A stretch of 64,000 bases of DNA from Mesorhizobium comanense. Its GTDB lineage: Bacteria > Pseudomonadota > Alphaproteobacteria > Rhizobiales > Rhizobiaceae. Under the pieces are notes generated by a model, which was not told the DNA's origin, did no database searches, and was given only the letters and a program-made list of their open reading frames with translations. The stretch spans positions 186,001 through 250,000 of the forward strand of contig NZ_SCNN01000004.1 of NCBI RefSeq assembly GCF_005503535.1. Reading direction: 5' to 3'. Position 1 is the first letter of the stretch. Each line of letters starts with the position of its first letter. Position numbers and translations under genes: made by a program. Of this stretch, positions 45,469-53,448 are shown piece by piece.

Positions 45469-46689
45469 ATGAACCATCAACCCACTGCACGCACCCTCGC
45501 CCAATCCCACTTCCGCACGCTGCGCCTCGGCACGCCGTTCCAGCCGCGCCTCGACGCGCTGGCGAAGACGCAGGACTGGTACAACTGGGCCGGCTACCGC
45601 GCCCCGCATTCCTTGTGGGACGAGGAGCTCGAATATTTCGCCATCCGCAGCCAGGCGGCTGTGTTCGACATCTCGCCGATGACCAAATACCGGATCGAAG
45701 GCCCGGATGCCGAGGCCTTCCTCGACCGTGTCACCTTGCGCGATGTGACCAGGCTGAAACCGGGGCGCGTCCACTACACAGCATGGTGCGACGATGAAGG
45801 CTTCGTCCTCGACGACGGCACGCTGTTCCGGCTCTCACCAACGCGCTTTCGCTTGTGCTCCCAGGAGCGGCATCTGCCATGGCTGCTCGACAGCGCCATC
45901 GGCTACGAGGTGAGCGTCGAGGAAGAAACCGAGGCGGTCGCGGGTCTGGCGCTACAAGGACCGACCTCCTTCGCCGTGCTGCGCGATGCCGGCTTCTCCG
46001 GCGTCGAGAAACTCAAGGTCTTCGATCTCGCCGATTTCCCGCATGATGGCACATCGATCACCATCTCGCGCACCGGCTTCACCGGGGATCTCGGCTACGA
46101 ACTGTTCGTGCCGGCAGACAAGGCACTCGGCCTGTGGGACCGGCTGATGGCGGCAGGCGAACGGCGCGGCATCCGGGCCATAGGCTACACCGCGCTCAAC
46201 CGCGCCCGGCTGGAGGCCGGGCTGATCGTGGCCAATGCCGATTTCACCACCGCCGAACACGCCATCCGCGCCGACCGTTTGCGCATGCCCGACGAAATCG
46301 GGCTCGGCTTCATGGTCGACCTGGAAAAGGGCCATTTCAACGGCCGCCGCGCCATTCTGGAAGCGCGCGCCAGACGCAAGCTGCGCCATGTGCTGGTCGG
46401 GCTGGAGATCGAAGGCAACATCCCGGCAGAGCACGCCATCGTCTATCACAAGAAGAGCCAGGAGGTCGGCCTGGTCAGCGCCGCCATGTGGTCTCCCATG
46501 GCCAAGCGCAACGTCGCCATCGCCTCGCTGACAAGGCCATATGGTGATACGATCGTCGACGACCTCTGGGTCGAGATCTACGCCATGCGCGAATTGCAGT
46601 ACCAGAAGCTGATGAAACGGGCCAAGGTGGTGGCGCGTCCTTTCATCAAGCTCGACCGCCGCACCGCCAATCCGCCGGCGGATTTCTGA
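45469..46689 (+). CDS. GcvT-like folate-dependent aminomethyltransferase/demethylase
   Basis: 406-residue protein of the GcvT/DmdA/dimethylglycine-oxidase C-domain family, which transfers a one-carbon unit to tetrahydrofolate. It starts at ATG 45469, with GAAGGA upstream. Features: [28 protein letters not shown] (about residues 70-97), [30 protein letters not shown] and [13 protein letters not shown]. The C-terminal barrel domain contains LVGLEIEGN and [12 protein letters not shown]. It is located after the two flavoproteins. It could accept a methyl or formaldehyde-level carbon released from an N-methyl group, a typical partner for oxidative demethylation. The exact donor is unknown. Confidence 0.86.
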   Translation: MNHQPTARTLAQSHFRTLRLGTPFQPRLDALAKTQDWYNWAGYRAPHSLWDEELEYFAIRSQAAVFDISPMTKYRIEGPDAEAFLDRVTLRDVTRLKPGRVHYTAWCDDEGFVLDDGTLFRLSPTRFRLCSQERHLPWLLDSAIGYEVSVEEETEAVAGLALQGPTSFAVLRDAGFSGVEKLKVFDLADFPHDGTSITISRTGFTGDLGYELFVPADKALGLWDRLMAAGERRGIRAIGYTALNRARLEAGLIVANADFTTAEHAIRADRLRMPDEIGLGFMVDLEKGHFNGRRAILEARARRKLRHVLVGLEIEGNIPAEHAIVYHKKSQEVGLVSAAMWSPMAKRNVAIASLTRPYGDTIVDDLWVEIYAMRELQYQKLMKRAKVVARPFIKLDRRTANPPADF

Positions 46690-46691
46690 TC

Positions 46692-46955
46692 ATGGCCGGC
46701 GACGCCGACAGACAGGGTGATGACGCGGAAGCCGCCGAGCAGTGGGAATTGGTCAACACACCACTCGGCGAAAAATGGTCGGGCCGGGCGCGTTATGCCG
46801 CCGCCATGTTCTTCTACAAGCGCGACGAGATGAGTGCCGAGACGCTGGAGGTCTACCGCATCTGCTCCCGGCTCGATTCGGAAAACCCGCTGCCGATCAT
46901 CCGCGACCGTGGCGTCGGCAAGGACTGGCTGAAACGCATGGGCTACGACCAGTAG
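46692..46955 (+). CDS. Small conserved-type protein downstream of the GcvT-like gene
   Basis: 87 residues, beginning 2 bp after the previous stop. Not recognised. It is acidic at the N-terminus, with aromatic and charged segments (GRARYAAAMFFYKRDEMSAETLEVYRICSRLDSENPL) and the tail DWLKRMGYDQ. It has no signal peptide or membrane segment. The tight spacing makes translation very likely and suggests it is an accessory subunit or assembly factor for the GcvT-like or flavoprotein enzymes. It could be a useful marker for finding the same locus in other genomes. Confidence 0.75.
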   Translation: MAGDADRQGDDAEAAEQWELVNTPLGEKWSGRARYAAAMFFYKRDEMSAETLEVYRICSRLDSENPLPIIRDRGVGKDWLKRMGYDQ

Positions 46956-46962
46956 CGTTGGC

Positions 46963-48021
46963 TCAGCCGATCGTCTTCTCCAGCATGCCCAGCCAGTTGC
47001 GGTAGGCGATCTTCTCGATCAAGGCGCGCCCGAAACCGCGCGCGGCCAGCGCATCGATCAGCTTGGGCAGGCCGGCGACGTCGCCGATGACCGCCGGGAT
47101 CATGGCGCCGTCGAAATCCGAACCCAGGCCGACCCCGTCCTCACCCAACGCCTGCAGCAGCGAATCGACATGGCGAATCATGATGTCGAGGCTGGTGTCG
47201 GCATTCATGCGGCCGTCCTCGCGCAGGAAGCCGGTGGCGAAGTTCAGCCCGACCATGCCGCCGGATTCGCGGATCGCGCCGAGCTGCCAGTCGGTGAGGT
47301 TGCGCGAATGGCCGCAGATCGCATGCACGTTTGAGTGCGTGGCAACCAGCGGGGCATCGCTAAGCGCGGCCACGTCGCGAAAACCCTTCTCGTTGAGATG
47401 CGAGAGGTCGATCATGATTTTCAACTGGTTGCAGGCCTTGACCAGCGCCTTGCCGGCATCGGTCAGGCCAGGCCCGGTGTCCGGCGTGGACGGAAACCGG
47501 AACGGAACGCCGTGACCGAAAGCGTTCGGTCGGCTCCAGACGATGCCGAGCGAACGCAGGCCTGCCGCATGCAGCACGTCGAGCATGGTCAGTTCGGGAT
47601 CGATCGCCTCGACCCCTTCGATGTGGAACACAGCCGCGATCGTGCCTTGCGCCATGGCTTTGTGCACATCGCCGGCGCTGCGGCAGACCGCGAGCGCCCC
47701 GGCCCGTTCCAACCGAAACAGGATGGAGGCCATCGCCACCGTCGAGTTGAGCGCATCGGCGCGCGGCACCTCGGGCGGCAATGGCTCGCTGTCGCTGGGC
47801 GCCAAGGGTACGGCGCTGCGCCTGGCCTTTTCGACCGGCGGTGGGAAGATGGCGAACATGCCGCCGGCGAAGCCGCCGGCCTTGGCGCGCGGCAGGTCGA
47901 TATGGCCGCCCGATTTCCCATCGATGAACAGCTTTTCCACGTCCTTGTCTTTCGACTGATAGAGACGCAGCAGCGTATCGTTGTGTCCGTCGAAGACGGG
48001 GACGAGGTCGGTTTCGGTCAT
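46963..48021 (-). CDS. Membrane-dipeptidase-type (M19) metallopeptidase
   Basis: 352-residue member of the renal-dipeptidase family (TIM barrel, two zinc ions). Metal ligands fit the family motifs: H-x-D in FDGHNDTLLRLYQ near the N-terminus, bridging Glu in HIEGVEAID, His in MIDLSHLNEKGF and ATHSNVHAICGHSRN, and Asp in GLGSDFDGA. There is no signal peptide, so it is probably cytosolic. It ends 7 bp from the convergent small gene. It may hydrolyse a dipeptide or an amide linked to the neighbouring catabolic locus, but it lacks the shared operator. Confidence 0.88.
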   Translation of the reverse strand: MTETDLVPVFDGHNDTLLRLYQSKDKDVEKLFIDGKSGGHIDLPRAKAGGFAGGMFAIFPPPVEKARRSAVPLAPSDSEPLPPEVPRADALNSTVAMASILFRLERAGALAVCRSAGDVHKAMAQGTIAAVFHIEGVEAIDPELTMLDVLHAAGLRSLGIVWSRPNAFGHGVPFRFPSTPDTGPGLTDAGKALVKACNQLKIMIDLSHLNEKGFRDVAALSDAPLVATHSNVHAICGHSRNLTDWQLGAIRESGGMVGLNFATGFLREDGRMNADTSLDIMIRHVDSLLQALGEDGVGLGSDFDGAMIPAVIGDVAGLPKLIDALAARGFGRALIEKIAYRNWLGMLEKTIG

Positions 48022-48182
48022 CGGGGGGTCATTCAGTTCGTTTGTCGGCGCGGCGATATATCATATCTAGGCAAGATGCGCCGCCGGGGCAAATTACAAT
48101 GCCGGCCGACAGCGGGGGACTTCCTCTTTATCCCCCGCTGTCGCCTGTAGACTGAAGGCCGTAACCCGATACTCATTCGCTC

Positions 48183-48482
48183 CTATTGCTTCAGCACGTC
48201 GGCCCACTCGGGATGGCGGCGGAACTGGGCGTTGGCGAACGGGCAAAGCGGGATGATCTTCTTGCCGGCCGCACGGGCGTCCTCGACGGCGCGGGTCACC
48301 AGCCGAAGACCGGCACCCTGGCCGCGAAAGACATCGGACACTTCCGTGTGGTCGATGATCAGCTGATGCTCGCCGATTTTCGTGAAAGTCATCTCCGCTT
48401 CGGCGCCGCCGGGTCCACGCAGGACGTAGCGGCCCTTGGAGCCACGATCTTCCAGTTCGATCTCAGGCAGTTGGTCAGGCAT
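48183..48482 (-). CDS. Short GNAT-type N-acetyltransferase (YjdJ/CG-like)
   Basis: 99 residues from ATG 48482 (upstream in-frame codons are arginine-rich and unlikely). The single compact GNAT fold has the acetyl-CoA loop VSDVFRGQGAGLRLVTRAVEDARAAGKKIIPLCPFANAQFRRHPEW, matching the short family typified by YjdJ/GTLF3B. ATG 48482 is 2 bp after the hydrolase stop, so it is the third gene of the hydrolase/glyoxalase-type operon. The substrate is unknown. Confidence 0.85.
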   Translation of the reverse strand: MPDQLPEIELEDRGSKGRYVLRGPGGAEAEMTFTKIGEHQLIIDHTEVSDVFRGQGAGLRLVTRAVEDARAAGKKIIPLCPFANAQFRRHPEWADVLKQ

Positions 48483-48484
48483 CG

Positions 48485-49105
48485 CTAGGCTCCTTGTACG
48501 GCGCCGGCGAACAGCCGCCGCGCCGCTTCGATTTCGTTCGGCCGCACCTCGTGCCCGCCTTCGTGCCATTCCACTGTGACATCGGCGCCGTCGGCACGCA
48601 AATAGGCTTCGAGCCGCGTAGTCAGGTTGGGCGGACAGATCGGATCGCGCCTGCCTGCGGTCAGCAGGATGTGGCGTCCGGCGAGGCTGCCTTTCACCTT
48701 GGGCTCGAACGGGATCAGCGGATGCATCAGCACCGCCGCGTCGAAGAGGTCGGGAGCCTCGAACACCAGCGCCGCCAGTATGTTGGCGCCGTTGGAATAG
48801 CCGAGCCCGTAGACCGCCGACGGCTTGGCCGCCGCGACATGGGCCTTGACGAAGCCGGCCATCTTGCCCGTGGCCCGTGCGAGGTCGTCCATGTCGTAGA
48901 CGCCCTCGCCAGTACGGCGGAAGAAGCGTGCCGCACCGTGTTCGGAAACATCGCCGCGCGGCGAGATAATGGTGGCCTCAGGCACGAGATCGCGCCCGAG
49001 CGAGACCAGCTGGTTCTCATCACCGCCAGTGCCATGGAAGACCAAGACCAGCGGGCCGCCCGGCGAACCGGGCAGCACTTTGTGGATGTAGGCGTCCTTG
49101 CTCAT
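48485..49105 (-). CDS. Alpha/beta hydrolase, carboxylesterase/phospholipase type (MhqD-like)
   Basis: 206-residue serine hydrolase. The oxyanion strand LVLVFHGTGGDENQLVSLG, nucleophile elbow YGLGYSNGANILAAL (Ser in GYSNG), the Asp loop AGRRDPICPP and the catalytic His in WHEGGHEV complete the triad. It resembles MhqD, which accompanies MhqO in quinone-resistance regulons of Firmicutes and occurs in proteobacteria with the same partner. It starts 4 bp after the stop of the MhqO-like gene. Probable role: hydrolysis of ring-cleavage products or esters of electrophilic aromatics. Confidence 0.85.
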   Translation of the reverse strand: MSKDAYIHKVLPGSPGGPLVLVFHGTGGDENQLVSLGRDLVPEATIISPRGDVSEHGAARFFRRTGEGVYDMDDLARATGKMAGFVKAHVAAAKPSAVYGLGYSNGANILAALVFEAPDLFDAAVLMHPLIPFEPKVKGSLAGRHILLTAGRRDPICPPNLTTRLEAYLRADGADVTVEWHEGGHEVRPNEIEAARRLFAGAVQGA

Positions 49106-49109
49106 CGTC

Positions 49110-50042
49110 TCAGCCTTCCAATTTCTGCAGCTGCTGTTCGAGATAGGGCCTCAGATGCTGATGCTGTGTCGGCAGCTTCAGCGCCTCGCCCAGATGCGCG
49201 GTATCTTCGTCGCGATCGAAACCGGGTTCGTTGGTGGCGACCTCGAACAGCACGCCGCCCGGCGTCCGGAAGTAGATCGCCCAGAAATAGTCGCGGTCGA
49301 TCACCGGCGTCACGCCGTAGCCCGTATCGATCAGTGCCTTGCGCACTTCGAGCTGCCGGGCACGGTTTTCCACGGCGAAGGCGACATGGTGGACCGAACC
49401 GGCGCCGAGATCGGCGAAGGGTGCGCTCGGCAGCGATTCGATATCGACGACATCGGCGCCATTGCCGTTCTTAACGGCAAGCCGCCTGATATTTCCGGAC
49501 CTGTCGACTTCCTCGTAGCCCATGAACTTCAACAGTTCCTCGGTGGCGCCGCCATCCTTCAGCCGCAGCGACACCGAGTGGAAGCCGCGGATCGCCTCGT
49601 CGGCGGGAACGCCGCCCTTCAGCCAGGGCGCGCGGCCATCGGCCTTGTCCTCGACGAGCGCGAAGCCGTCGCCGTCGGGCCCGGCGAATTTGAGCCGTTT
49701 CTCGCCAAAGCTCTCGTCGCGCGAGACATCCTTCACGCCTTCGTCGGCGAAGCGTTTTTCCCAATAGGCGAGCGTGCCTTCTGGCACCGAATAGACTGTT
49801 GTGCCGACCTCGCCGACGCCGCGCCGGCCCTTGCCGATGTTGGGGAACGGAAAATAGGTCATCACCGAACCCGGCGTGCCGGCCTCATCGCCATAGTAGA
49901 GATGGTAGACATCGGGAGCGTCGAAATTGACTGTTTTCTTGACCCGGCGAAGGCCGAGCTTGCGGGTGAAGAAATCATTGTTCTGCCGGGCATCGCCGGC
50001 CATGGAGGTCACGTGATGCAGGCCCTTGATCTGGTCGAGCAT
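49110..50042 (-). CDS. Ring-cleaving dioxygenase/glyoxalase-superfamily protein (MhqO-like)
   Basis: 310 residues from ATG 50042, with AAGGAG before it. Two vicinal-oxygen-chelate modules: the first begins LHHVTSMAGDARQNNDFFTRKLGLRRVKKTVNFD with ALVED as metal strand, the second IRGFHSVSLRLKD ... SVHHVAFAVEN ... FWAIYFRTPGGVLFEVATNEPGF. Metal ligands (His, His, Glu) are visible in LHHV, HHVAF and FEVATNE. It resembles the MhqO/MhqE family that acts on hydroquinone-type compounds. It heads the operon with the MhqD-like hydrolase and GNAT genes. A palindrome lies upstream at 50155-50181. Confidence 0.87.
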   Translation of the reverse strand: MLDQIKGLHHVTSMAGDARQNNDFFTRKLGLRRVKKTVNFDAPDVYHLYYGDEAGTPGSVMTYFPFPNIGKGRRGVGEVGTTVYSVPEGTLAYWEKRFADEGVKDVSRDESFGEKRLKFAGPDGDGFALVEDKADGRAPWLKGGVPADEAIRGFHSVSLRLKDGGATEELLKFMGYEEVDRSGNIRRLAVKNGNGADVVDIESLPSAPFADLGAGSVHHVAFAVENRARQLEVRKALIDTGYGVTPVIDRDYFWAIYFRTPGGVLFEVATNEPGFDRDEDTAHLGEALKLPTQHQHLRPYLEQQLQKLEG

Positions 50043-50154
50043 GGTCTTGCTCCTTCCCTTGTGTTGGTGCGGCCCTCGCCGCTGTCCACGCCAATATGAG
50101 GACACCGCCGGCGGCGGCAAAGGCGGCAAACACAGAATGGACTGTGCTTTAAAA

Positions 50155-50181
50155 GTGAACAATGAAAGGATATTTGTTCAC
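50155..50181. promoter_or_regulatory. Palindromic operator between the MhqO-like and sulfatase genes
   Basis: GTGAACAA (50155-50162) and TTGTTCAC (50174-50181) are perfect inverted 8-bp arms with 11 bases between. The site is 112 bp upstream of the MhqO-like start and 63 bp upstream of the sulfatase start, so it may control both. MhqO/MhqD genes are usually controlled by a MarR-type repressor, but none is encoded here. Confidence 0.6.
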
Positions 50182-50244
50182 CAATTGCAGATGCGGATGA
50201 TCTTGCGCCGTTGCTGGAAATCGGTTCCATGAGCGCATTCGAAC

Positions 50245-51831
50245 ATGCATCGAAAGGTCTCGCGAGTGACAGGCAAAGCCAGGCGCCCCAACGTTCTCCT
50301 GATCACCTGCGACCAGTGGCGCGGCGATTGCCTTTCCGCGGCCGGCCATCCCGTTGTGAAGACACCGAATGCCGACGCGCTCGCCGCGGAGGGCGTGCTG
50401 TTCAAGCGCCATTATGGCGGCGCCGCACCATGCTCGCCGGCTCGCGCCTGCCTCTACACCGGCCTCTACCAGATGAACAACCGGGTCTGCCGCAACGGCA
50501 CGCCGCTCGACGCCAGGCACGGCAACATCGCACTCTCGGCCCGCGCGCTGGGCTACGATCCGACGCTGTTTGGCTATACCGACGTGTCGCTCGACCCGCG
50601 CCGGCTTGCGCCCGCCGATCCGCGGCTGCGCAGCTATGAAGGCGTTCTTCCTGGCTTCACCACGCGTCAGCTGCTGCCCGAGCATCAGAAGCAATGGCTC
50701 TCCTGGCTGAAGCAGCAAGGCGTCGACACCGGCGCCGGATTTCCAGACATCCATCGTCCCGTCGGCGACACGGACGGGGCGGTCAGCGAAGCACCGCCCG
50801 TCTATTCGAAAGACCAGACGCCGACCGCCTTCCTTGCTGGCGAATTCATCCGCTGGCTGGGCGAGCAGGAGCAGGCCGCGCCATGGTTTGCGCATCTGTC
50901 CTTCATCAGCCCGCATCCTCCCTTCATCGTCCCGGAGCCGTACAACACGTCATACGATCCGGCCGACGGTCCCGCCTTTCACCGCGCCGAAAGTTGGCGG
51001 GCCGAGGCTCAGGGCCACCCCTATGTCGCTTATGATCTGGGCAAGCAGAAACGCGCGAAATTCCGCGTCGGCGCCGAAGGCAAGGTGCACGACTGGAGCG
51101 AGGACGATTTCCGCCGCATAAGGGCAATCTACTACGGCATGATCTCGGAGGTCGACGCACAGCTCGGCCTGATATGGCAGGCCGTCAAGGCGTCCGGCGG
51201 CTGGGACGACACCGTGATCGTGCTTACGTCGGACCATGCCGAGATGATGGGCGACCATTTCATGCTGGGCAAGGGTGGCTACTTTGACGGCAGCTACCAC
51301 ATCCCGCTGATCATCCGCGATCCGCGGCACAGCAAGGCCGCTGGCAGCAGCGTCGACCGCTTTACCGAAGCCGTCGACATCCTGCCCACGCTCATCGACC
51401 TTTTGGGAGCGCCTCCAGAGCCGCATCTCGACGGCTGCTCGCTAAGACCCTTCCTTAGCGGCGGCGTACCCGCCGCCTGGCGCGACGCCGCGCATTGGGA
51501 GTTCGACTTCCGTTCGATCTCGGGTGGCGAACCCGAGCAGCACTTCGGCATCGCCTCGCGCCAGTGCAACCTCGCCGTGATCCGCACGAAGAAGTTCAAA
51601 TACGTCCATTTCGGCGGCCGCCTGCCGCCCTTGCTTTTCGACCTGGAAAACGACCCGGGCGAACTGAAGAATCTCGCCGGCAGTCCCGCTTATCTTTCCA
51701 CTCGGCTGGAACTCGCCGAACGTCTGCTCGCCTGGCGCGCCGAACATCTCGACCAATCGCTGGCGCTGGCGGAATTGACGGAAAATGGCGTGGCCGGACA
51801 TGTGAGCAAGGTGGCAGGCGGCAGGGAGTAG
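50245..51831 (+). CDS. Sulfatase-family hydrolase, phosphonate monoester hydrolase-like
   Basis: 528-residue alkaline-phosphatase-superfamily enzyme. The formylglycine signature is APCSPARACLYTG with C63 as the residue to be converted. Metal-binding DQWRGD near the N-terminus and TSDHAEMMGDHFMLGKGGYFDGSYHIPLIIRD later match the sulfatase/PMH group, as does KYVHFGGRLPPLLFDLENDPGELKNLA. The overall plan is close to the rhizobial phosphonate monoester hydrolase (about 515 residues). It has no signal peptide, so it is cytosolic. GTG 50266 is an alternative start. Choline-sulfatase activity is less likely because the domain layout fits PMH better. Confidence 0.85.
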   Translation: MHRKVSRVTGKARRPNVLLITCDQWRGDCLSAAGHPVVKTPNADALAAEGVLFKRHYGGAAPCSPARACLYTGLYQMNNRVCRNGTPLDARHGNIALSARALGYDPTLFGYTDVSLDPRRLAPADPRLRSYEGVLPGFTTRQLLPEHQKQWLSWLKQQGVDTGAGFPDIHRPVGDTDGAVSEAPPVYSKDQTPTAFLAGEFIRWLGEQEQAAPWFAHLSFISPHPPFIVPEPYNTSYDPADGPAFHRAESWRAEAQGHPYVAYDLGKQKRAKFRVGAEGKVHDWSEDDFRRIRAIYYGMISEVDAQLGLIWQAVKASGGWDDTVIVLTSDHAEMMGDHFMLGKGGYFDGSYHIPLIIRDPRHSKAAGSSVDRFTEAVDILPTLIDLLGAPPEPHLDGCSLRPFLSGGVPAAWRDAAHWEFDFRSISGGEPEQHFGIASRQCNLAVIRTKKFKYVHFGGRLPPLLFDLENDPGELKNLAGSPAYLSTRLELAERLLAWRAEHLDQSLALAELTENGVAGHVSKVAGGRE

Positions 51832-51853
51832 GAGCTCCCTACTCCCTACTCCC

Positions 51854-53164
51854 TCACCGCAGAATCATCCGCTGCTGGTCGCGCTTCTCGGCGTAGCTGC
51901 CCTTGTCGTAGGCGGGCTGCGCTTCGAGCTGCTCCTTGGTGAAGGTGGTGTAGAGGTATTTCTTGCCGTCCTTGTCGGTCATGAATTTCAGATTATCCAT
52001 GCCGACCGCCACTTCCTTCGCGCCTATGCCGAGAAACCCGCCGACATCGACGATGACCGCATCGGTCTTTTTGTCCGGCGTCAGCACGACATCGCCGATC
52101 GCTCCGACCTTCGCGTCATTGGCGCCGTAGACCGTGGTGCCCTTAAGGTCGTCGGCCCTGATTTCGCCCATCGGCATGGCGGTCAGCGTCGACTTGTCGA
52201 TAGCGGCGGTCTGCGTCTGGTCCGGAGCCGAGGCATCCGGGTTCGCCGCGGCAGGCGCTTCCGCCGTCTTGTCCGCCGGAGCAGTGGCGGGTGCGGCCGG
52301 AGTCGTTGCCGCCGGTTCGTTGGAAGCGGTGGTCGCGGGTGTCGGATCATAGGCCTTGCGGTTGAAATCCGGCTGCGCCTGCAGTTCCTCCTTTGTCGTC
52401 TGCGCCACCAGCCAGCGATCGCCGTTCTTCTCGGCCCACTGCGCCTTGTCGAACTCGTAGGTGACATTCTTGGCGCCAAGGCCCAGGAACCCGCCCACGC
52501 CGATTACCAGCGACTCGGCCTTGCCTTCCTTGGTCAGCACGATGTCGTTGACGCTGCCGATGTTCTGGGCGTCGTCACCCGTGCCGTTGTAGACGGTCTC
52601 GCCGATGATATTGGTGGCAAGATTACCGTCGGCGCGTTTGACCGGCTCGGCGGGCGCAGCGGCAGGAGCCTGCGCTGTGTCCGTGGCTGCGGGAGCCGTT
52701 GGTGCCGCCGCGTCTGTCGAAGCAGGAGCAGGCGCCGGGCCATACGGCTTGCTGTCGAATTCCGGCTGCGCGGTCAATTCGTCCTTGGTGGTCTGGGCGA
52801 CCAGCCAGCGGTCGCCGTTCTTCTCGGCCCATTGCAGCTTGTCGTAGTCGAATGCGACATTCTTCGCACCGACACCCAGGAAGCCGCCGACGCCGATGAT
52901 CACGGACTTGGCCTGCCCGTCCTTGTCGAAGACCACGTCGCTGACCTTGCCGATGTTCTCGGCCTTGTCATCGGTGCCGTTGTAGACGGATTCCCCGATG
53001 ATGTTGGTGACGATACTGCCCTCGGCTTTCGGCACCGATACACTTGCCGCCGGCGCTTCAACCGCTGGAGCGGTCGAGGGGGCCTCAGTGGCGTTCTGTG
53101 CATGGGCGGCACCAGTAACGATGAGCGTTGCAAGCGCGGTCGTGGCCAAAAGATTGCGGATCAT
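51854..53164 (-). CDS. Exported protein with three PRC-barrel domains
   Basis: 436 residues from ATG 53164. The signal peptide (NLLATTALATLIVTGAAHA) is followed by three PRC-barrel modules at roughly residues 48-140, 185-275 and 330-425, joined by Ala/Pro/Thr-rich linkers. Modules 1 and 2 are almost identical (NIIGESVYNGTDDKAENIG against NIIGETVYNGTGDDAQNIG; AEKNGDRWLVAQTTK in both). Module 3 is diverged (TTVYGANDAKVGAIGDVVL). It is probably a periplasmic structural or envelope-stress protein. A GGAAC-N16-CGTT promoter at 53255-53279 points to EcfG control. Confidence 0.85.
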   Translation of the reverse strand: MIRNLLATTALATLIVTGAAHAQNATEAPSTAPAVEAPAASVSVPKAEGSIVTNIIGESVYNGTDDKAENIGKVSDVVFDKDGQAKSVIIGVGGFLGVGAKNVAFDYDKLQWAEKNGDRWLVAQTTKDELTAQPEFDSKPYGPAPAPASTDAAAPTAPAATDTAQAPAAAPAEPVKRADGNLATNIIGETVYNGTGDDAQNIGSVNDIVLTKEGKAESLVIGVGGFLGLGAKNVTYEFDKAQWAEKNGDRWLVAQTTKEELQAQPDFNRKAYDPTPATTASNEPAATTPAAPATAPADKTAEAPAAANPDASAPDQTQTAAIDKSTLTAMPMGEIRADDLKGTTVYGANDAKVGAIGDVVLTPDKKTDAVIVDVGGFLGIGAKEVAVGMDNLKFMTDKDGKKYLYTTFTKEQLEAQPAYDKGSYAEKRDQQRMILR

Positions 53165-53254
53165 GGTGTTGTCTCCTCGTGGTGATCTCATGCACGCCCG
53201 TACTGGGATTTGGCCTCCGTCCGGAGACCGGACCGGCGTGCGCTACGAATTCAC

Positions 53255-53279
53255 AACGTCGTGACCAGACCGTTGTTCC
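53255..53279 (-). promoter_or_regulatory. EcfG-type promoter of the PRC-barrel gene
   Basis: On the minus strand GGAAC (53279-53275), 16 bases, then CGTT (53258-53255). The -10 element is about 90 bp upstream of the ATG at 53164. It matches the alphaproteobacterial general-stress sigma consensus exactly. Confidence 0.75.
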
Positions 53280-53370
53280 GACAAAAAACCAGCCGGATGA
53301 ACAGTCGGGAGTACACGGCTCGGTTGCGCCCGGGCGCGTGCCTGCACGTTAATTTCGCCACGCGGGAAGG

Positions 53371-53395
53371 AACCTTTCCGGCTCGGTTTCGTTTC
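53371..53395 (+). promoter_or_regulatory. EcfG-type promoter of the lipid kinase gene
   Basis: GGAAC (53371-53375), 16 bases, CGTT (53392-53395), then 53 bp to the ATG at 53449. It is divergent from the PRC-barrel promoter in the same gap. Confidence 0.75.
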
Positions 53396-53448
53396 AGCCT
53401 CTGGCTGGATGGATTCAGCCTTTTTGGATTGAGAATTCGGAGCGGGGC

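Noticed and set aside
50245..51831. Sulfatase considered as choline sulfatase of a bet operon
   Set aside because: Sequence blocks fit the phosphonate monoester hydrolase/arylsulfatase subgroup better, and no betA, betB or choline transporter is adjacent.
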